Positions 9,494 to 18,098 of a stretch of 64,000 nt of DNA are shown here, in pieces (position 1 is the first letter of the stretch; each line of letters begins with the position of its first letter). This DNA is from Gemmobacter nectariphilus (GTDB taxonomy: Bacteria > Pseudomonadota > Alphaproteobacteria > Rhodobacterales > Rhodobacteraceae). A program made the translations under genes and the position numbers. The stretch spans positions 62,001 through 126,000 of the forward strand of contig DYMU01000001.1 in the NCBI GenBank assembly GCA_020721445.1, read 5' to 3'. The notes under the pieces are model-generated. The model searched no databases, was not told the origin of the DNA, and saw only the letters and a program-made list of their open reading frames with translations.

Positions 9494-10939
9494 TTACGCG
9501 GTCCCTTCTTTTGGGGCGGTGCCTTGGCCCATTTTGCGAAAGCCGTCAACGACAAGGCTGACCTTGATGCCCTTGGACCCCTTGACCAGCACGATATCGC
9601 CGGCATCGACCAGATGGCGGACCTGCGATGCCAGTTCGGGCGCGGTCGCGACCCATTGGCCGCGTTGGCCGCGTGGCAGCGCCGCGTGCAGCGCGCGCAT
9701 TCGCGGGCCGACGCAATGGATGGTGTCAATCGCCGAAAGGCCGGGGTGGCGGGCGATGGCAACATGCAGCGCGGTCTCGGTCTGGCCAAGTTCCAGCATG
9801 TCGCCCAAGATTGCGATGCGGCGGCCTTGGTGCGTACGGCCGACGCCATGTTCGGGCTGGGCGGCGATCAGCACGTCAAGGCTGGCCGCCATCGAGGCCG
9901 GATTGGCGTTGAAGGCGTCGTCGATCAGCTGGAAATGGGTCTCGTCGACACGGTCAAGCAGTATGGTCTCGCGGGTGCCGCGTCCGGTTGGGGGCTGCCA
10001 GTTGCCGATGTCGCAGGCGGCGATGGTGGGGTCGCAGTCCAGCGCCTGTGCCACCGCAAGCGCTCCCAGCGCGTTCAGCGCGAAATGGCGGCCCGGGGTG
10101 CGGACCTTGAACAGCAGCGCGCTGCCGTGGCAGGTGGCGCGGGCCACGGTGGCGTCATCGGTGACCTGTGCGCTGATCAGGCGAAAGTCGGCCCCTGCGT
10201 CGGTGCCAAACAGGATGGTCCTTGCCCCCACAGCGGCGGCCCGGGCCAGCAGGATGGGTGTGGTCGCAAGGTCGGCGTTCAGCACGGCCGTGCCGCCGGG
10301 CACCAGGCCCTGCATGATCGACGCCTTTTCATGGGCAATGGCCTCGACATCGGCAAAAGCCTCCAGATGGGCGGGGGCGACGGTGGTGATCATCACCACA
10401 TGCGGCTGTGCCATGCGGGCCAGAGGCGCGATTTCGCCGGGGTGGTTCATGCCGATTTCGATCACGGCAAAGTCGGCGTCGGCGGGCATGCGGGCAAGGG
10501 TCAGCGGCACGCCCCAGTGGTTGTTGTAACTGGCCTCGGCGGCATGCACCCGGCCCTGCCCGCCAAGGATGGCGCGCAGCATGTCCTTGGTCGAGGTCTT
10601 GCCAACCGATCCGGTGATGCCCACGACCCGGGCGCGGGTGCGGGCGCGGGCAGCAAGCCCCAGCTTTTCAAGGGCTTGCAGCACATCGGCCACGATCAGC
10701 AGCGGCGCATCGGCGGCCACGCCTTCGGGGCGATGCGTGACCAGCGCGGCCGCGGCACCTTTGTCCAGCGCCTGCGCCACGAAATCATGGCCATCGCGGG
10801 CGTCTTTCAGCGCCACGAACAGATCGCCCGGTTGCAGCGTGCGGGTGTCGATGGATACGCCGGTGGCCTGCCAATCGGCGGTGACCTCGCCGCCCGTGGC
10901 GATGGCGGCATCGGTTGAGGTCCAAAGCGGGGCGGCCAT
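9494..10939 (-). CDS. murF: UDP-N-acetylmuramoyl-tripeptide--D-alanyl-D-alanine ligase MurF
   Basis: A 481-aa cytoplasmic ligase adding D-Ala-D-Ala to the UDP-tripeptide. The N-terminal domain contains GVSIDTRTLQPGDLFVAL, typical of MurE/MurF. The P-loop is GSVGKTS (110-116). AEASYNNHWGVPLTLARM and DDAFNANPASM are MurF-specific. The start codon overlaps the murE stop by one base (10939). Its order, murE-murF-mraY, is canonical. Confidence 0.98.
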   Translation of the reverse strand: MAAPLWTSTDAAIATGGEVTADWQATGVSIDTRTLQPGDLFVALKDARDGHDFVAQALDKGAAAALVTHRPEGVAADAPLLIVADVLQALEKLGLAARARTRARVVGITGSVGKTSTKDMLRAILGGQGRVHAAEASYNNHWGVPLTLARMPADADFAVIEIGMNHPGEIAPLARMAQPHVVMITTVAPAHLEAFADVEAIAHEKASIMQGLVPGGTAVLNADLATTPILLARAAAVGARTILFGTDAGADFRLISAQVTDDATVARATCHGSALLFKVRTPGRHFALNALGALAVAQALDCDPTIAACDIGNWQPPTGRGTRETILLDRVDETHFQLIDDAFNANPASMAASLDVLIAAQPEHGVGRTHQGRRIAILGDMLELGQTETALHVAIARHPGLSAIDTIHCVGPRMRALHAALPRGQRGQWVATAPELASQVRHLVDAGDIVLVKGSKGIKVSLVVDGFRKMGQGTAPKEGTA

Positions 10940-12408
10940 CAGATCACCCCATCCAGGGCGGCCACGGCGACGCTGGCCTGTTCGACATCGTCAAACGGAT
11001 AGACCTGCCCGGCGATGGTCTGGCCGGTTTCATGGCCCTTGCCGGCAATCAGCAGCGCATCGCCCGGTTGCAGGCAATCAACCCCGCGCAGGATGGCCTC
11101 GGCGCGGTCGCCGACCTCGGTCGCGTCGGGACAGGAAGCCATGATCGCGGCGCGGATGGCGGCGGGGTTTTCGCTGCGCGGGTTGTCGTCGGTGACATAG
11201 ATCACATCGGCATGGGCGTGGGCTGCGGCCCCCATCAGCGGGCGTTTGGTGGTGTCGCGGTCCCCGCCCGCGCCGAAGACAATGACGATGCGGCCCATCA
11301 CATGCGGGCGCAGAGCGCGCAGCGCGGTTTCAATCGCATCGGGGGTATGGGCGTAATCGACATAGACCGCGGCACCATTGCTGCGGGTGGCGGCAAGCTG
11401 CATCCGGCCGCGCACGCCGGTCAGTTTCGGCAGGGTGGCAAACACCGCCTGCGGATCATCGCCCGAGGCGATGGCAAGGCCTGCGGCGACGGCGACGTTT
11501 TCGGCCTGAAAGCCGCCGACCAGATTGAGGCGGGTCAGGTGGGGCTGGCCTTGCCAGGCAAAGCGCAGGTCTTGGCCGGTGGCATCAAAGCGTTGCGACA
11601 GCAGGCGCAGGTCGGCCCCGTCGCCATGGCCCACGCTCAGCACGCGCAAGCCGCGCGAGCGGGCAAGCGCGGCCATCTCGGGCCCCATCGCCCCGTTCAG
11701 GTTGATGACCGCGACCGCATCTTCGGGCATCAGGTGGGTGAACAGGGCGGCTTTGGCGTCGAAATACGCGGCCATGGTGTGGTGATAATCCAGATGGTCT
11801 TGCGTCAGGTTGGTGAAGGCCCCGGCGCACAGGTGCACACCGTCCAGCCGGCGCTGGTCAAGGCCATGCGACGATGCCTCCATCGCGGCATGGGTCACGC
11901 CCGCCTGTGCGGCTTGGGCCAGCATGGCGTGCAGGGTGATGGGGTCTGGCGTGGTGTGGCTGGAGGGCGCATGCCACGCGCCTTCCACCCCGGTGGTGCC
12001 GATGTTGATGGCGGGGTGATCCAGCGCCTCCCATATCTGGCGGGTGAAGGTCGCCACCGATGTCTTGCCGTTGGTGCCGGTGACGGCGACCATGCGGGCG
12101 GGCTGGGCGGCGAACCACAGGCTTGCGGCGCGGGCCAAGGCTTCGCGCGCGTCTTCAACCACGATCAGCGGCACGGTGGCATCGGGCAGAAGCCGCGCGC
12201 CTTCACCATCGGTCAGGATGGCGGCCGCACCCTGGGCGACGGCGGTTTCGGCGAAGGCCGCGCCATGCACCCGGCTGCCGGGCAGCGCCGCAAACAGAAA
12301 GCCGGGCTTGACGGCCCGGCTGTCGATGGCAAGACCGGTCAGGGACGGGTTGCCCCCTGCCCTTGGGGTCAGTCCCAGATCTGCCAATGTTGCGCGGCGT
12401 GCTGCCAT
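10939..12408 (-). CDS. murE: UDP-N-acetylmuramoyl-L-alanyl-D-glutamate--2,6-diaminopimelate ligase MurE
   Basis: A 489-aa cytoplasmic ligase adding the third residue of the stem peptide. The P-loop GTNGKTS is at 111-117. MEASSHGLDQRRLDGV and LTQDHLDYHHTM follow, and the C-terminal DNPRSENP motif specifies meso-diaminopimelate rather than lysine, as expected for a Gram-negative. It lies 9 bp downstream of ftsI and overlaps murF by 1 bp. Confidence 0.98.
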   Translation of the reverse strand: MAARRATLADLGLTPRAGGNPSLTGLAIDSRAVKPGFLFAALPGSRVHGAAFAETAVAQGAAAILTDGEGARLLPDATVPLIVVEDAREALARAASLWFAAQPARMVAVTGTNGKTSVATFTRQIWEALDHPAINIGTTGVEGAWHAPSSHTTPDPITLHAMLAQAAQAGVTHAAMEASSHGLDQRRLDGVHLCAGAFTNLTQDHLDYHHTMAAYFDAKAALFTHLMPEDAVAVINLNGAMGPEMAALARSRGLRVLSVGHGDGADLRLLSQRFDATGQDLRFAWQGQPHLTRLNLVGGFQAENVAVAAGLAIASGDDPQAVFATLPKLTGVRGRMQLAATRSNGAAVYVDYAHTPDAIETALRALRPHVMGRIVIVFGAGGDRDTTKRPLMGAAAHAHADVIYVTDDNPRSENPAAIRAAIMASCPDATEVGDRAEAILRGVDCLQPGDALLIAGKGHETGQTIAGQVYPFDDVEQASVAVAALDGVI

Positions 12409-12417
12409 GACTGCCCC

Positions 12418-14211
12418 CTAGTTGCGAACGGCTGTTAGCCCATCAAGGGGGGCGGCTTCAACCGCTGGACGCAGTCCCAGCAAGGGGGCAATGCGGCGGG
12501 TGATTTCAGCGGCGACGGGAACGGCGGTCCAACCGGCGGTGCGCCGCGGTTCGGTGCCGCTGGTCTCAACCGGTTCATCCAGCGTGACCAGCACCACATA
12601 GCGCGGGTCCGACGCCGGGAAGACCGAGGCGAAGGTGTTGATCACCTTGTCCTTGTAATAACCGCCCGAGCGCTTTGGCTTGTCGGCAGTGCCGGTCTTG
12701 CCCGCGACTTCATAGCCCGGCACTTCGGCAAGGCTGGCCGTGCCGCGCGTGACCACCTGACGCAGCATCGACACGGCGGCATCGGCCACCTCTTCGCGCA
12801 TCACGCGGGTGCCGGGGCGCGGGGCGGTTTGCTTGATCAGCGTCGGTTTCACCGTGATGCCGCCATTGGCGATGGTGGCATAGGCGGTGGCAAGGTGCAG
12901 CGGGCTGGCCGACATGCCGTGACCGTAAGAGGTGGTGATGGTCACGATGTCGGACCATTTCGGCGGCAACAGCGGCCGGGCACCGGGGGCCTCGATCAGC
13001 TCGACCGGGGTGGCCTCGAACATGCCCAGCGATTTGAGGAACGCCTGCTGGCGCAGGCCGCCGATGTTCAGCGCCATCTTGGCGGTGCCGACGTTGGAGG
13101 ATTTCACGATGACATCGGTCACCGACAGCAACGGGCCATAGTTCTTGCCCTGAAATTCCTTGATCCGGAACTTGCCCCATTGCATTGGCGCGTTGGCGTC
13201 CACCATGGTGTCGGGGGTCACCAGACCCAGCTCCATCGCCTGCGCCACGGCAAAGATCTTGAAGGTCGAGCCAAGTTCATAAACCCCCTGCACCGCGCGG
13301 TTAAAGAGCGGGCTGTCGCCGGGTTCGGCGTCTTTGGTCAGGACCGGATTGGGGCGGTTGTTGGGGTCAAAGGCGGGCAGGCTGGCCATCGAGACGATCT
13401 CGCCCGTGTGCACATCCATGATGATGGCGGCGGCGCCCTTGGCGTTCATCATCGACATGCCGGTGGCCAGCACTTCTTCGACCGTGGCCTGCACGGTCAG
13501 GTCGATCGACAGTTCCAGCGGCGTGCCCGCCTGACCCGGATCGCGCAACCGGGCGTCCATGGCCTTTTCGATGCCGGCGGTGCCGATCACCTCGGCGCTG
13601 TTCACGCCCTCGGCCCCGAACGAGGCCCCGCCCAGCACATGCGCGGCCAGTTGGCCGTTGGGATAGATCCGCATCTCACGCGGGCCAAACAGCAGGCCGG
13701 GGTCGCCGATATCATGCACCGCCTGCATCTGTTCGGGCGACAGCACCTTGCGCAGCCACAGGAAACTGCGGCCATCGGTAAAGCGGCGGGTCAGGTCTTC
13801 GGCGTTCATTTCCGGAAAGATCGCCGCAAGGTCACGCGCCACGCGGGTCGGGTCGATCATGTCCTTGGGATGGGCATAAAGCGCATGGGTCAGCATGTTG
13901 GTGGCAAGGATGCGGCCATTGCGGTCGGTGATATCGGCGCGTTGGGCCAGAATCTCGGCCCCCGAGGCCGAGGCGCGGGGCTCGGACGGTTCGGTGCTGG
14001 CAAGGGTGCCCATGCGTGCGCCAATGGTGGAAAACGCGAGGAAAAACGCGGCCCCAAGGATCAGCAGGCGCACTTCGGCGCGGGCGCGGGCGGCATCGCG
14101 CATCTGCTCATGCCGCAGGCGCAGGTTTTCGCGTTCGATGACATCGGGGTTTTCGCCGCTGGCGCGGGCCTTCAGGATGCGTGCCAACGGGCGCAGCGGG
14201 GTGCGGATCAC
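12418..14211 (-). CDS. ftsI: septal peptidoglycan transpeptidase FtsI (PBP3)
   Basis: A 597-aa class B penicillin-binding protein. A short basic cytoplasmic tail leads into one membrane helix (about 48-66). The pedestal domain is followed by the transpeptidase domain with the catalytic serine in STFK (315-318), SSN (371-373) and KTGT (505-508). It cross-links septal peptidoglycan in partnership with FtsW, encoded about 7 kb downstream in the same cluster. The start overlaps the ftsL stop by 4 bp. All three catalytic motifs are intact. Confidence 0.97.
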   Translation of the reverse strand: MIRTPLRPLARILKARASGENPDVIERENLRLRHEQMRDAARARAEVRLLILGAAFFLAFSTIGARMGTLASTEPSEPRASASGAEILAQRADITDRNGRILATNMLTHALYAHPKDMIDPTRVARDLAAIFPEMNAEDLTRRFTDGRSFLWLRKVLSPEQMQAVHDIGDPGLLFGPREMRIYPNGQLAAHVLGGASFGAEGVNSAEVIGTAGIEKAMDARLRDPGQAGTPLELSIDLTVQATVEEVLATGMSMMNAKGAAAIIMDVHTGEIVSMASLPAFDPNNRPNPVLTKDAEPGDSPLFNRAVQGVYELGSTFKIFAVAQAMELGLVTPDTMVDANAPMQWGKFRIKEFQGKNYGPLLSVTDVIVKSSNVGTAKMALNIGGLRQQAFLKSLGMFEATPVELIEAPGARPLLPPKWSDIVTITTSYGHGMSASPLHLATAYATIANGGITVKPTLIKQTAPRPGTRVMREEVADAAVSMLRQVVTRGTASLAEVPGYEVAGKTGTADKPKRSGGYYKDKVINTFASVFPASDPRYVVLVTLDEPVETSGTEPRRTAGWTAVPVAAEITRRIAPLLGLRPAVEAAPLDGLTAVRN

Positions 14212-14570
14212 AGCGGGTCCTCCTCGGCGGTTTGGTCGCCAATCACCATCACGGAATTGTCGATCCGGCCGAACATTTCGTCAGCCGGCGGGTAAGACAG
14301 GTTGGCGGCGTCGCCAAATTGCGCAGGCTCCAGCGGCAACAGGCCCAGCCGGTCAAAGTTCAGCGATGCCAGCTCGCGCAGACGGTCGGGGCGGTTGAGA
14401 TAGGCCCATTCGGCGCGTTGCAGGGCCAGTGCCTCGCGCAGGTCGGCGATTTCGCTGTTCAGGGCCGACACGTCGCGCAACGCTTCGCGGGTGTCGTAAT
14501 GTTCGCGGTAGGCCCAGAAGCCAAGGCCAAGCACGGCAAGAAAGGTCAGGACATAAATCACAGGTCGCAT
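14208..14570 (-). CDS. ftsL: cell division protein FtsL
   Basis: A 120-aa bitopic protein with one N-terminal membrane helix (VIYVLTFLAVLGLGFWAY, about 4-21). A periplasmic coiled-coil-like stretch rich in A, L, E and R (ALRDVSALNSEIADLREALALQ) ends at about residue 60. The sequence is poorly conserved in general, but size, topology and the rsmH-ftsL-ftsI position identify it. FtsL bridges FtsQ/FtsB and FtsWI in the divisome. It overlaps rsmH by 1 bp and ftsI by 4 bp. Confidence 0.92.
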   Translation of the reverse strand: MRPVIYVLTFLAVLGLGFWAYREHYDTREALRDVSALNSEIADLREALALQRAEWAYLNRPDRLRELASLNFDRLGLLPLEPAQFGDAANLSYPPADEMFGRIDNSVMVIGDQTAEEDPL

Positions 14571-15574
14571 CAGCGGCGTCCTTTCTTCTGGGGCGGCTCT
14601 GGCAGGCCAAGATCAGCCGGATCAAGGCTTTCGGCGGCGGCCGCGGTGCGCCTGCCGATGCGCAGCTTGGCCGAGCGCGCGCGGGGGTTTTCGGCCAGTT
14701 CGGCGTCGTCCGGGCCAAGCGCGCGTTTGGTGACCAGATCGAACCGCGCGGTGGTGACGGCGGTTTGCGGCGCATAGCGGTTGGCGTTGGGGTCATGGCC
14801 GCTGGCCAGTTGGAAAAACCGCTTGACGATGCGGTCTTCCAGACTGTGGAAGCTGACCACGGCCAGAAGGCCACCGGGTTTCAGCGCGCGTTCGGCGGCC
14901 ATCAAACCTTCGGCCAGTTCGGTGAATTCGGTGTTCACCGCGATGCGGATCGCCTGAAAGCTGCGGGTCGCCGGATGGCTTTGGCCGGGTTTCGGGCGTG
15001 GCAGGCAGCGGGCGACGATCTCGGCCAGTTGCAGCGTGGTTTCAATCGGGGCGCGGGTGCGGTGCTCGACAATGGATTTGGCGATGCGGCGCGAGGCGCG
15101 TTCTTCGCCATAATGATACAGGATATCGGCCAGCCGGACCTCGTCTGCGGTGTTGACCAGATCAAAGGCCGAGGGGCCGCTTTGCGACATGCGCATGTCC
15201 AGCGGGCCGTCTTTCTGAAAGGAAAAGCCGCGCTCGGGCTGGTCAAGCTGCATCGAGGACACGCCAAGGTCCAGCACCACGCCGTCCAGCGGTTCCGGGG
15301 CGTATTGGTCAAGGTTGGAAAACGTGCCCGCCACCAACGTCAGCCGGTCGCCATAGACATCGCGCCAGTCTGCTGCCATCTGCAATGCCATCGGGTCGCG
15401 GTCGACGCCGATCACGCGGGCGCCGGCATCCAGCAGCGCGCGGGCATAGCCGCCCGCCCCGAAGGTGCCGTCCAGCCAAAGGCCACCGATCGGGGCGCAA
15501 AGGTCCAGAATGGGGCGCAGCAGAACCGGGATATGCGGATCGCGCGCGCCCTGTGGGTCAGCCTGCATCGGCAT
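14570..15574 (-). CDS. rsmH: 16S rRNA (cytosine(1402)-N(4))-methyltransferase RsmH (MraW)
   Basis: A 334-aa AdoMet-dependent enzyme. [15 protein letters not shown] is followed by the cofactor loop [17 protein letters not shown]. Then come [22 protein letters not shown] and the [11 protein letters not shown] and [11 protein letters not shown] segments typical of MraW. It N4-methylates C1402 in the ribosomal P site. The start at 15574 overlaps the end of mraZ by 17 bp; an alternative ATG two codons in (15568) is equally possible. Confidence 0.97.
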   Translation of the reverse strand: MPMQADPQGARDPHIPVLLRPILDLCAPIGGLWLDGTFGAGGYARALLDAGARVIGVDRDPMALQMAADWRDVYGDRLTLVAGTFSNLDQYAPEPLDGVVLDLGVSSMQLDQPERGFSFQKDGPLDMRMSQSGPSAFDLVNTADEVRLADILYHYGEERASRRIAKSIVEHRTRAPIETTLQLAEIVARCLPRPKPGQSHPATRSFQAIRIAVNTEFTELAEGLMAAERALKPGGLLAVVSFHSLEDRIVKRFFQLASGHDPNANRYAPQTAVTTARFDLVTKRALGPDDAELAENPRARSAKLRIGRRTAAAAESLDPADLGLPEPPQKKGRR

Positions 15575-16103
15575 TGTGGACCAACCTGAGATTGGGCTTG
15601 GGATAGCGGCCGACGACGGTCAGGATATCCTCGCGATCGTCATCGTCGTCATCGTCATCTTGCTGCATGGCGCGATAGATGTCGGCCCGCCACAGGCCAA
15701 AGCGTTCCTTGGTGCCGGCAAGGACCGAGTCGATGCCGTCCCTGATCATCTCGGGCGTCAGGCCCAGCTTTTCGCGCACCGGTGACGGCAAGACGAAGCG
15801 GCCATCGTCATCCACCTCGACCGTGGCCGAACGCGTGATCAGGTCACGCTCGGCCCGGGTGCGGTCTTTGCTGCCAAGCGGAATGGATTCGACCCAATCG
15901 GCCAAGGCATCGGCCCCGGCCATCGAATAGCAATCACAATGCTGGCGGTGCTTGCCGCCATAGACGATCACCATGCGGGTGCGGGGGCTGTCGGGGGTGC
16001 GGGTGTCGCCGGCATCAAGGACACGACGAAACGCGGCCGGGATCAGCACCCTGGCTTTGGAATCTACCTTTTGGTAGTATTCGCCGCGAAACGTTTCTGA
16101 CAT
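15558..16103 (-). CDS. mraZ: transcriptional regulator MraZ
   Basis: A 181-aa DNA-binding protein of the AbrB-like fold, the first gene of the dcw operon. It contains two SpoVT-AbrB repeats: [23 protein letters not shown] (5-27), with the family DXKGR-like DSKAR, and the second around [19 protein letters not shown]. MraZ forms a ring that binds tandem GGG-containing repeats upstream of its own gene and represses dcw transcription in E. coli. Matching repeats lie upstream here (16372-16426 and 16643-16702). It is longer than the usual 140-165 aa because of a C-terminal extension holding eight consecutive Asp. ATG at 16103 follows an AGGGA site. The preceding 660 bp have no gene. Confidence 0.96.
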   Translation of the reverse strand: MSETFRGEYYQKVDSKARVLIPAAFRRVLDAGDTRTPDSPRTRMVIVYGGKHRQHCDCYSMAGADALADWVESIPLGSKDRTRAERDLITRSATVEVDDDGRFVLPSPVREKLGLTPEMIRDGIDSVLAGTKERFGLWRADIYRAMQQDDDDDDDDREDILTVVGRYPKPNLRLVHNADAG

Positions 16104-16164
16104 CGTCCCTGGCTTGCGCCCTTTCGTCGTTGCGGGGGTTCTGAGTGAACCCCAGAAATGCGTA

Positions 16165-16200
16165 CGGCGGATCAAGCTGCTGCCACTGCTTGATCCGCCG
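16165..16200 (-). terminator. attenuator hairpin at the 3' end of UpsM
   Basis: A perfect inverted repeat with arms CGGCGGATCAAGC and GCTTGATCCGCCG and a 10-nt loop. On the transcribed strand it is followed by TACGCATTTC, so the U-tract is weak and termination is likely partial. That would let some transcripts continue into mraZ. Confidence 0.65.
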
Positions 16201-16371
16201 CCTGTCCCATCGCTGGGCGTCCAGCTACGCGCGCCACCTGGGGGAGATGTCTGCTCGCTCGCGCGCCGGATCTGTTTGTCTAAACGGGGTTGCCTGTATG
16301 AAGCCTGACTTTTCGCCTGTTTGCGGTCTTGAAGCTGCCGCTGCTGTTCGTACTGCCCGTTTCGATGCATA
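16165..16371 (-). ncRNA. UpsM-like sRNA in the mraZ 5' leader
   Basis: In R. sphaeroides the dcw cluster has a 268-nt leader whose early termination yields the sRNA UpsM, which is cleaved by RNase E under stress. The same geometry is present here. A perfect 13-bp hairpin ends 62 nt before the mraZ ATG, and the interval to a start site about 268 nt upstream is non-coding and intervenes between mraZ and the MraZ boxes. The 5' end (about 16371) is transferred from the known leader length, not read from a clear promoter. The 3' end is the outer base of the hairpin. Family membership is inferred from position and structure, since I cannot align the sequence. Confidence 0.6.
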
Positions 16372-16426
16372 AGGGATGACATGGGATAGGCTGGGAAGCA
16401 ACGGGAAATTTCGGGGGCTGACGGGC
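16372..16426. promoter_or_regulatory. MraZ operator: six GGG-centred boxes at exact 10-bp period
   Basis: On the plus strand GGG triplets begin at 16373, 16383, 16393, 16403, 16413 and 16423, in the contexts AGGGA, TGGGA, TGGGA, CGGGA, CGGGG and CGGGC. E. coli MraZ binds TGGGN repeats spaced by 5 nt (10-bp period), so this matches one face of the helix for six turns. The block lies at the expected start of the UpsM/dcw transcript, suitable for autorepression. No E. coli-like -10/-35 pair is obvious. Confidence 0.7.
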
Positions 16427-16642
16427 AGATTTGGTTCCAAAGGGGTGGTTTGAACAGGATATTGTGGGTCAAACCCGGACCTGACTGGCATAGCTAGATA
16501 GTCACCAAGGCGTGAGCCCTATATGTTGTGTAGGCCGAGTTTTCCCGGCTTGGCCCCCTGGATGGAAAAAAGTTGCGGGCCCGCGGGGACATCTTTGGGC
16601 AAATGGGCCTTTTCCGGGCCAGCAATACGCAAGAACCGAAGG

Positions 16643-16702
16643 TTTCCCGCCAGTTTCCCAGATTTTCCCGGTTTGGCGATTCGCCGTGATCAGGCTTTCC
16701 CA
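16643..16702. promoter_or_regulatory. second MraZ-box-like cluster, opposite orientation
   Basis: On the minus strand GGGAAA boxes (CGGGAAAA, TGGGAAA, CGGGAAA) occur with GGG cores at 16669-16667, 16659-16657 and 16648-16646, spaced 10 and 11 bp. A fourth TGGGAAA is at 16702-16696. They lie about 270 bp upstream of the first group and just downstream of mrp. The interval 16104-16767 holds no protein gene that I can support. Confidence 0.5.
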
Positions 16703-16767
16703 GCCCATCCCGGCTTGTGGCGCCGCACCGCCGGGCCACCGATCAGGCCCCGTGCAGGCGCCCAGTG

Positions 16768-17841
16768 TCAGGCCATTCCGCCCTCGATCAGGCGTTGGGC
16801 CAGACGGGCATAGGCCTCGGCCTCGGGCGCGTCGGTGGCGGCGATCGGGGTGCCGCTGTCACCGGCCTGACGGACCGACAGGGTCAGCGGCAGTTCGCCC
16901 AGAAACGGCAGGCCCAGCTTGTCGGCCTCGGCCCGCACACCGCCGTGGCCGAAGATCTGGGTTTCATGGCCGCAATTGGGGCAGCAGAAGGTGGACATGT
17001 TCTCGATCAACCCCAGAACCGGGGTTTTCAGTTTGACGAACATGTCCAGCGCCTTGCGCGCATCCAACAGCGCCACGTCCTGCGGGGTGGAGACCACGAT
17101 GGCCCCGGTCAGTTGGGTGCGCTGGCACAGGGTCAGTTGGATATCGCCGGTACCGGGCGGCAGGTCGATGATCAGCACATCCAGCCGGCCCCAGGCCACT
17201 TGCGTCAGCAGTTGTTGCAGCGCGCCCATGATCATCGGACCGCGCCAGATCACCGCCTCGTCGTCTTTCAGCATCAGGCCCAGCGACATCATGGTGACGC
17301 CATGCGCGACGAGGGGTTCGATTATCTTGCCATCGGGGCTGCCAGGGCGGCGGTTGACGCCCATCATGCGGGGCTGGCTGGGGCCGTAGATATCGGCATC
17401 CAGCAGGCCGACGCGACGGCCCTGGCGGGCAAGCGCCACGGCAAGGTTGGACGAGACGGTGGATTTGCCGACGCCACCCTTGCCCGAGCCGACCGCGATG
17501 ATGCGGTCTATCCCTGTCAGCTTTTGCGGCCCACCCTGCTGCGGGGTCGGGTGCTGGCCGATCTTCAGGCTGGGGGCGGCAGGTTTCGGGCTGGGACCAT
17601 GGGCGGTGGTCACCACCTGCACCGATGTGACGCCGGGCAGGGCCCGCACCACGGCCTCGGCCTGCGGTTGCAGCGCCGCGATCTGCCGTGCCTCTTCCGG
17701 CGTGGCGGCCTCGATGACGAATCTGACGGTGCCACCGTCGATCGTCAGCGCCCGAATCAAATCGCGCGACGCCAGGGTGCCGCCACCGGGCACCGCGACC
17801 GTGCCAAGGGCGACCATCACATCGGCTTGAGAAAATGTCAT
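16768..17841 (-). CDS. mrp: Mrp/ApbC family iron-sulfur cluster carrier P-loop ATPase
   Basis: A 357-aa cytoplasmic protein. An N-terminal MIP18/DUF59 domain (about 1-80) is followed by a linker rich in Pro. The deviant Walker [10 protein letters not shown] (120-128), switch segment [14 protein letters not shown] and [10 protein letters not shown] are all present. The CPNC motif in [11 protein letters not shown] supplies the cluster-binding cysteines of the homodimer. It probably hands [4Fe-4S] clusters to apo-enzymes. It ends about 660 bp upstream of mraZ on the same strand, so it is a separate unit. Confidence 0.95.
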   Translation of the reverse strand: MTFSQADVMVALGTVAVPGGGTLASRDLIRALTIDGGTVRFVIEAATPEEARQIAALQPQAEAVVRALPGVTSVQVVTTAHGPSPKPAAPSLKIGQHPTPQQGGPQKLTGIDRIIAVGSGKGGVGKSTVSSNLAVALARQGRRVGLLDADIYGPSQPRMMGVNRRPGSPDGKIIEPLVAHGVTMMSLGLMLKDDEAVIWRGPMIMGALQQLLTQVAWGRLDVLIIDLPPGTGDIQLTLCQRTQLTGAIVVSTPQDVALLDARKALDMFVKLKTPVLGLIENMSTFCCPNCGHETQIFGHGGVRAEADKLGLPFLGELPLTLSVRQAGDSGTPIAATDAPEAEAYARLAQRLIEGGMA

Positions 17842-18011
17842 GGTGATTTCCTATATCGCCCATCTGCCCGTCACAGTTGCGATGTTTGCAGAAAAGCTCA
17901 AGCGCGTCTTGACCGATTGCTCAAAAAATGCGCGAAGCTGCTGTAATTCATGACATAATCGTGATGTTCAGCCATGCGGTTGTTGCATGGCAGCATTGCA
18001 TTCGGTATGTA

Positions 18012-18039
18012 TTGTGCAGGTGCAGCAATTGCCCCATCT
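18012..18039 (+). promoter_or_regulatory. probable heat-shock sigma (RpoH-type) promoter of the DUF1127-CcsR operon
   Basis: TTGTGCA at 18012-18018, 13 nt, then CCCCATCT at 18032-18039. The -10 matches the sigma-32 consensus CCCCATNT closely, while the -35 is a partial match to CTTGAAA. A start near 18046 gives a leader of about 50 nt. In R. sphaeroides the homologous operon is driven by the RpoHI/RpoHII sigma factors. Confidence 0.55.
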
Positions 18040-18098
18040 TTGAAAGGAACAGCGCGATCAATGATGCTGATGACTGTCAATGAAAAGGCGAGAGCACC

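Noticed and set aside
8513-10918. 801-codon open frame antisense to mraY and murF
   Set aside because: Shadow of the real genes, rich in H, Q and R, no domain.
16373-16425. G-quadruplex or simple-sequence repeat as the explanation for the GGG period
   Set aside because: The intervals are not simple repeats and the exact 10-bp phase next to mraZ fits MraZ boxes better; a quadruplex cannot be excluded but is not needed.
16225-16739. Several 64-96 codon frames in the mraZ leader
   Set aside because: They conflict with each other, have no SD, and cover the MraZ boxes and UpsM region; non-coding RNA explains the DNA better.
17898-18080. 60-codon minus-strand frame between mrp and the DUF1127 gene
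   Set aside because: It covers the heat-shock-type promoter and has no SD or domain.
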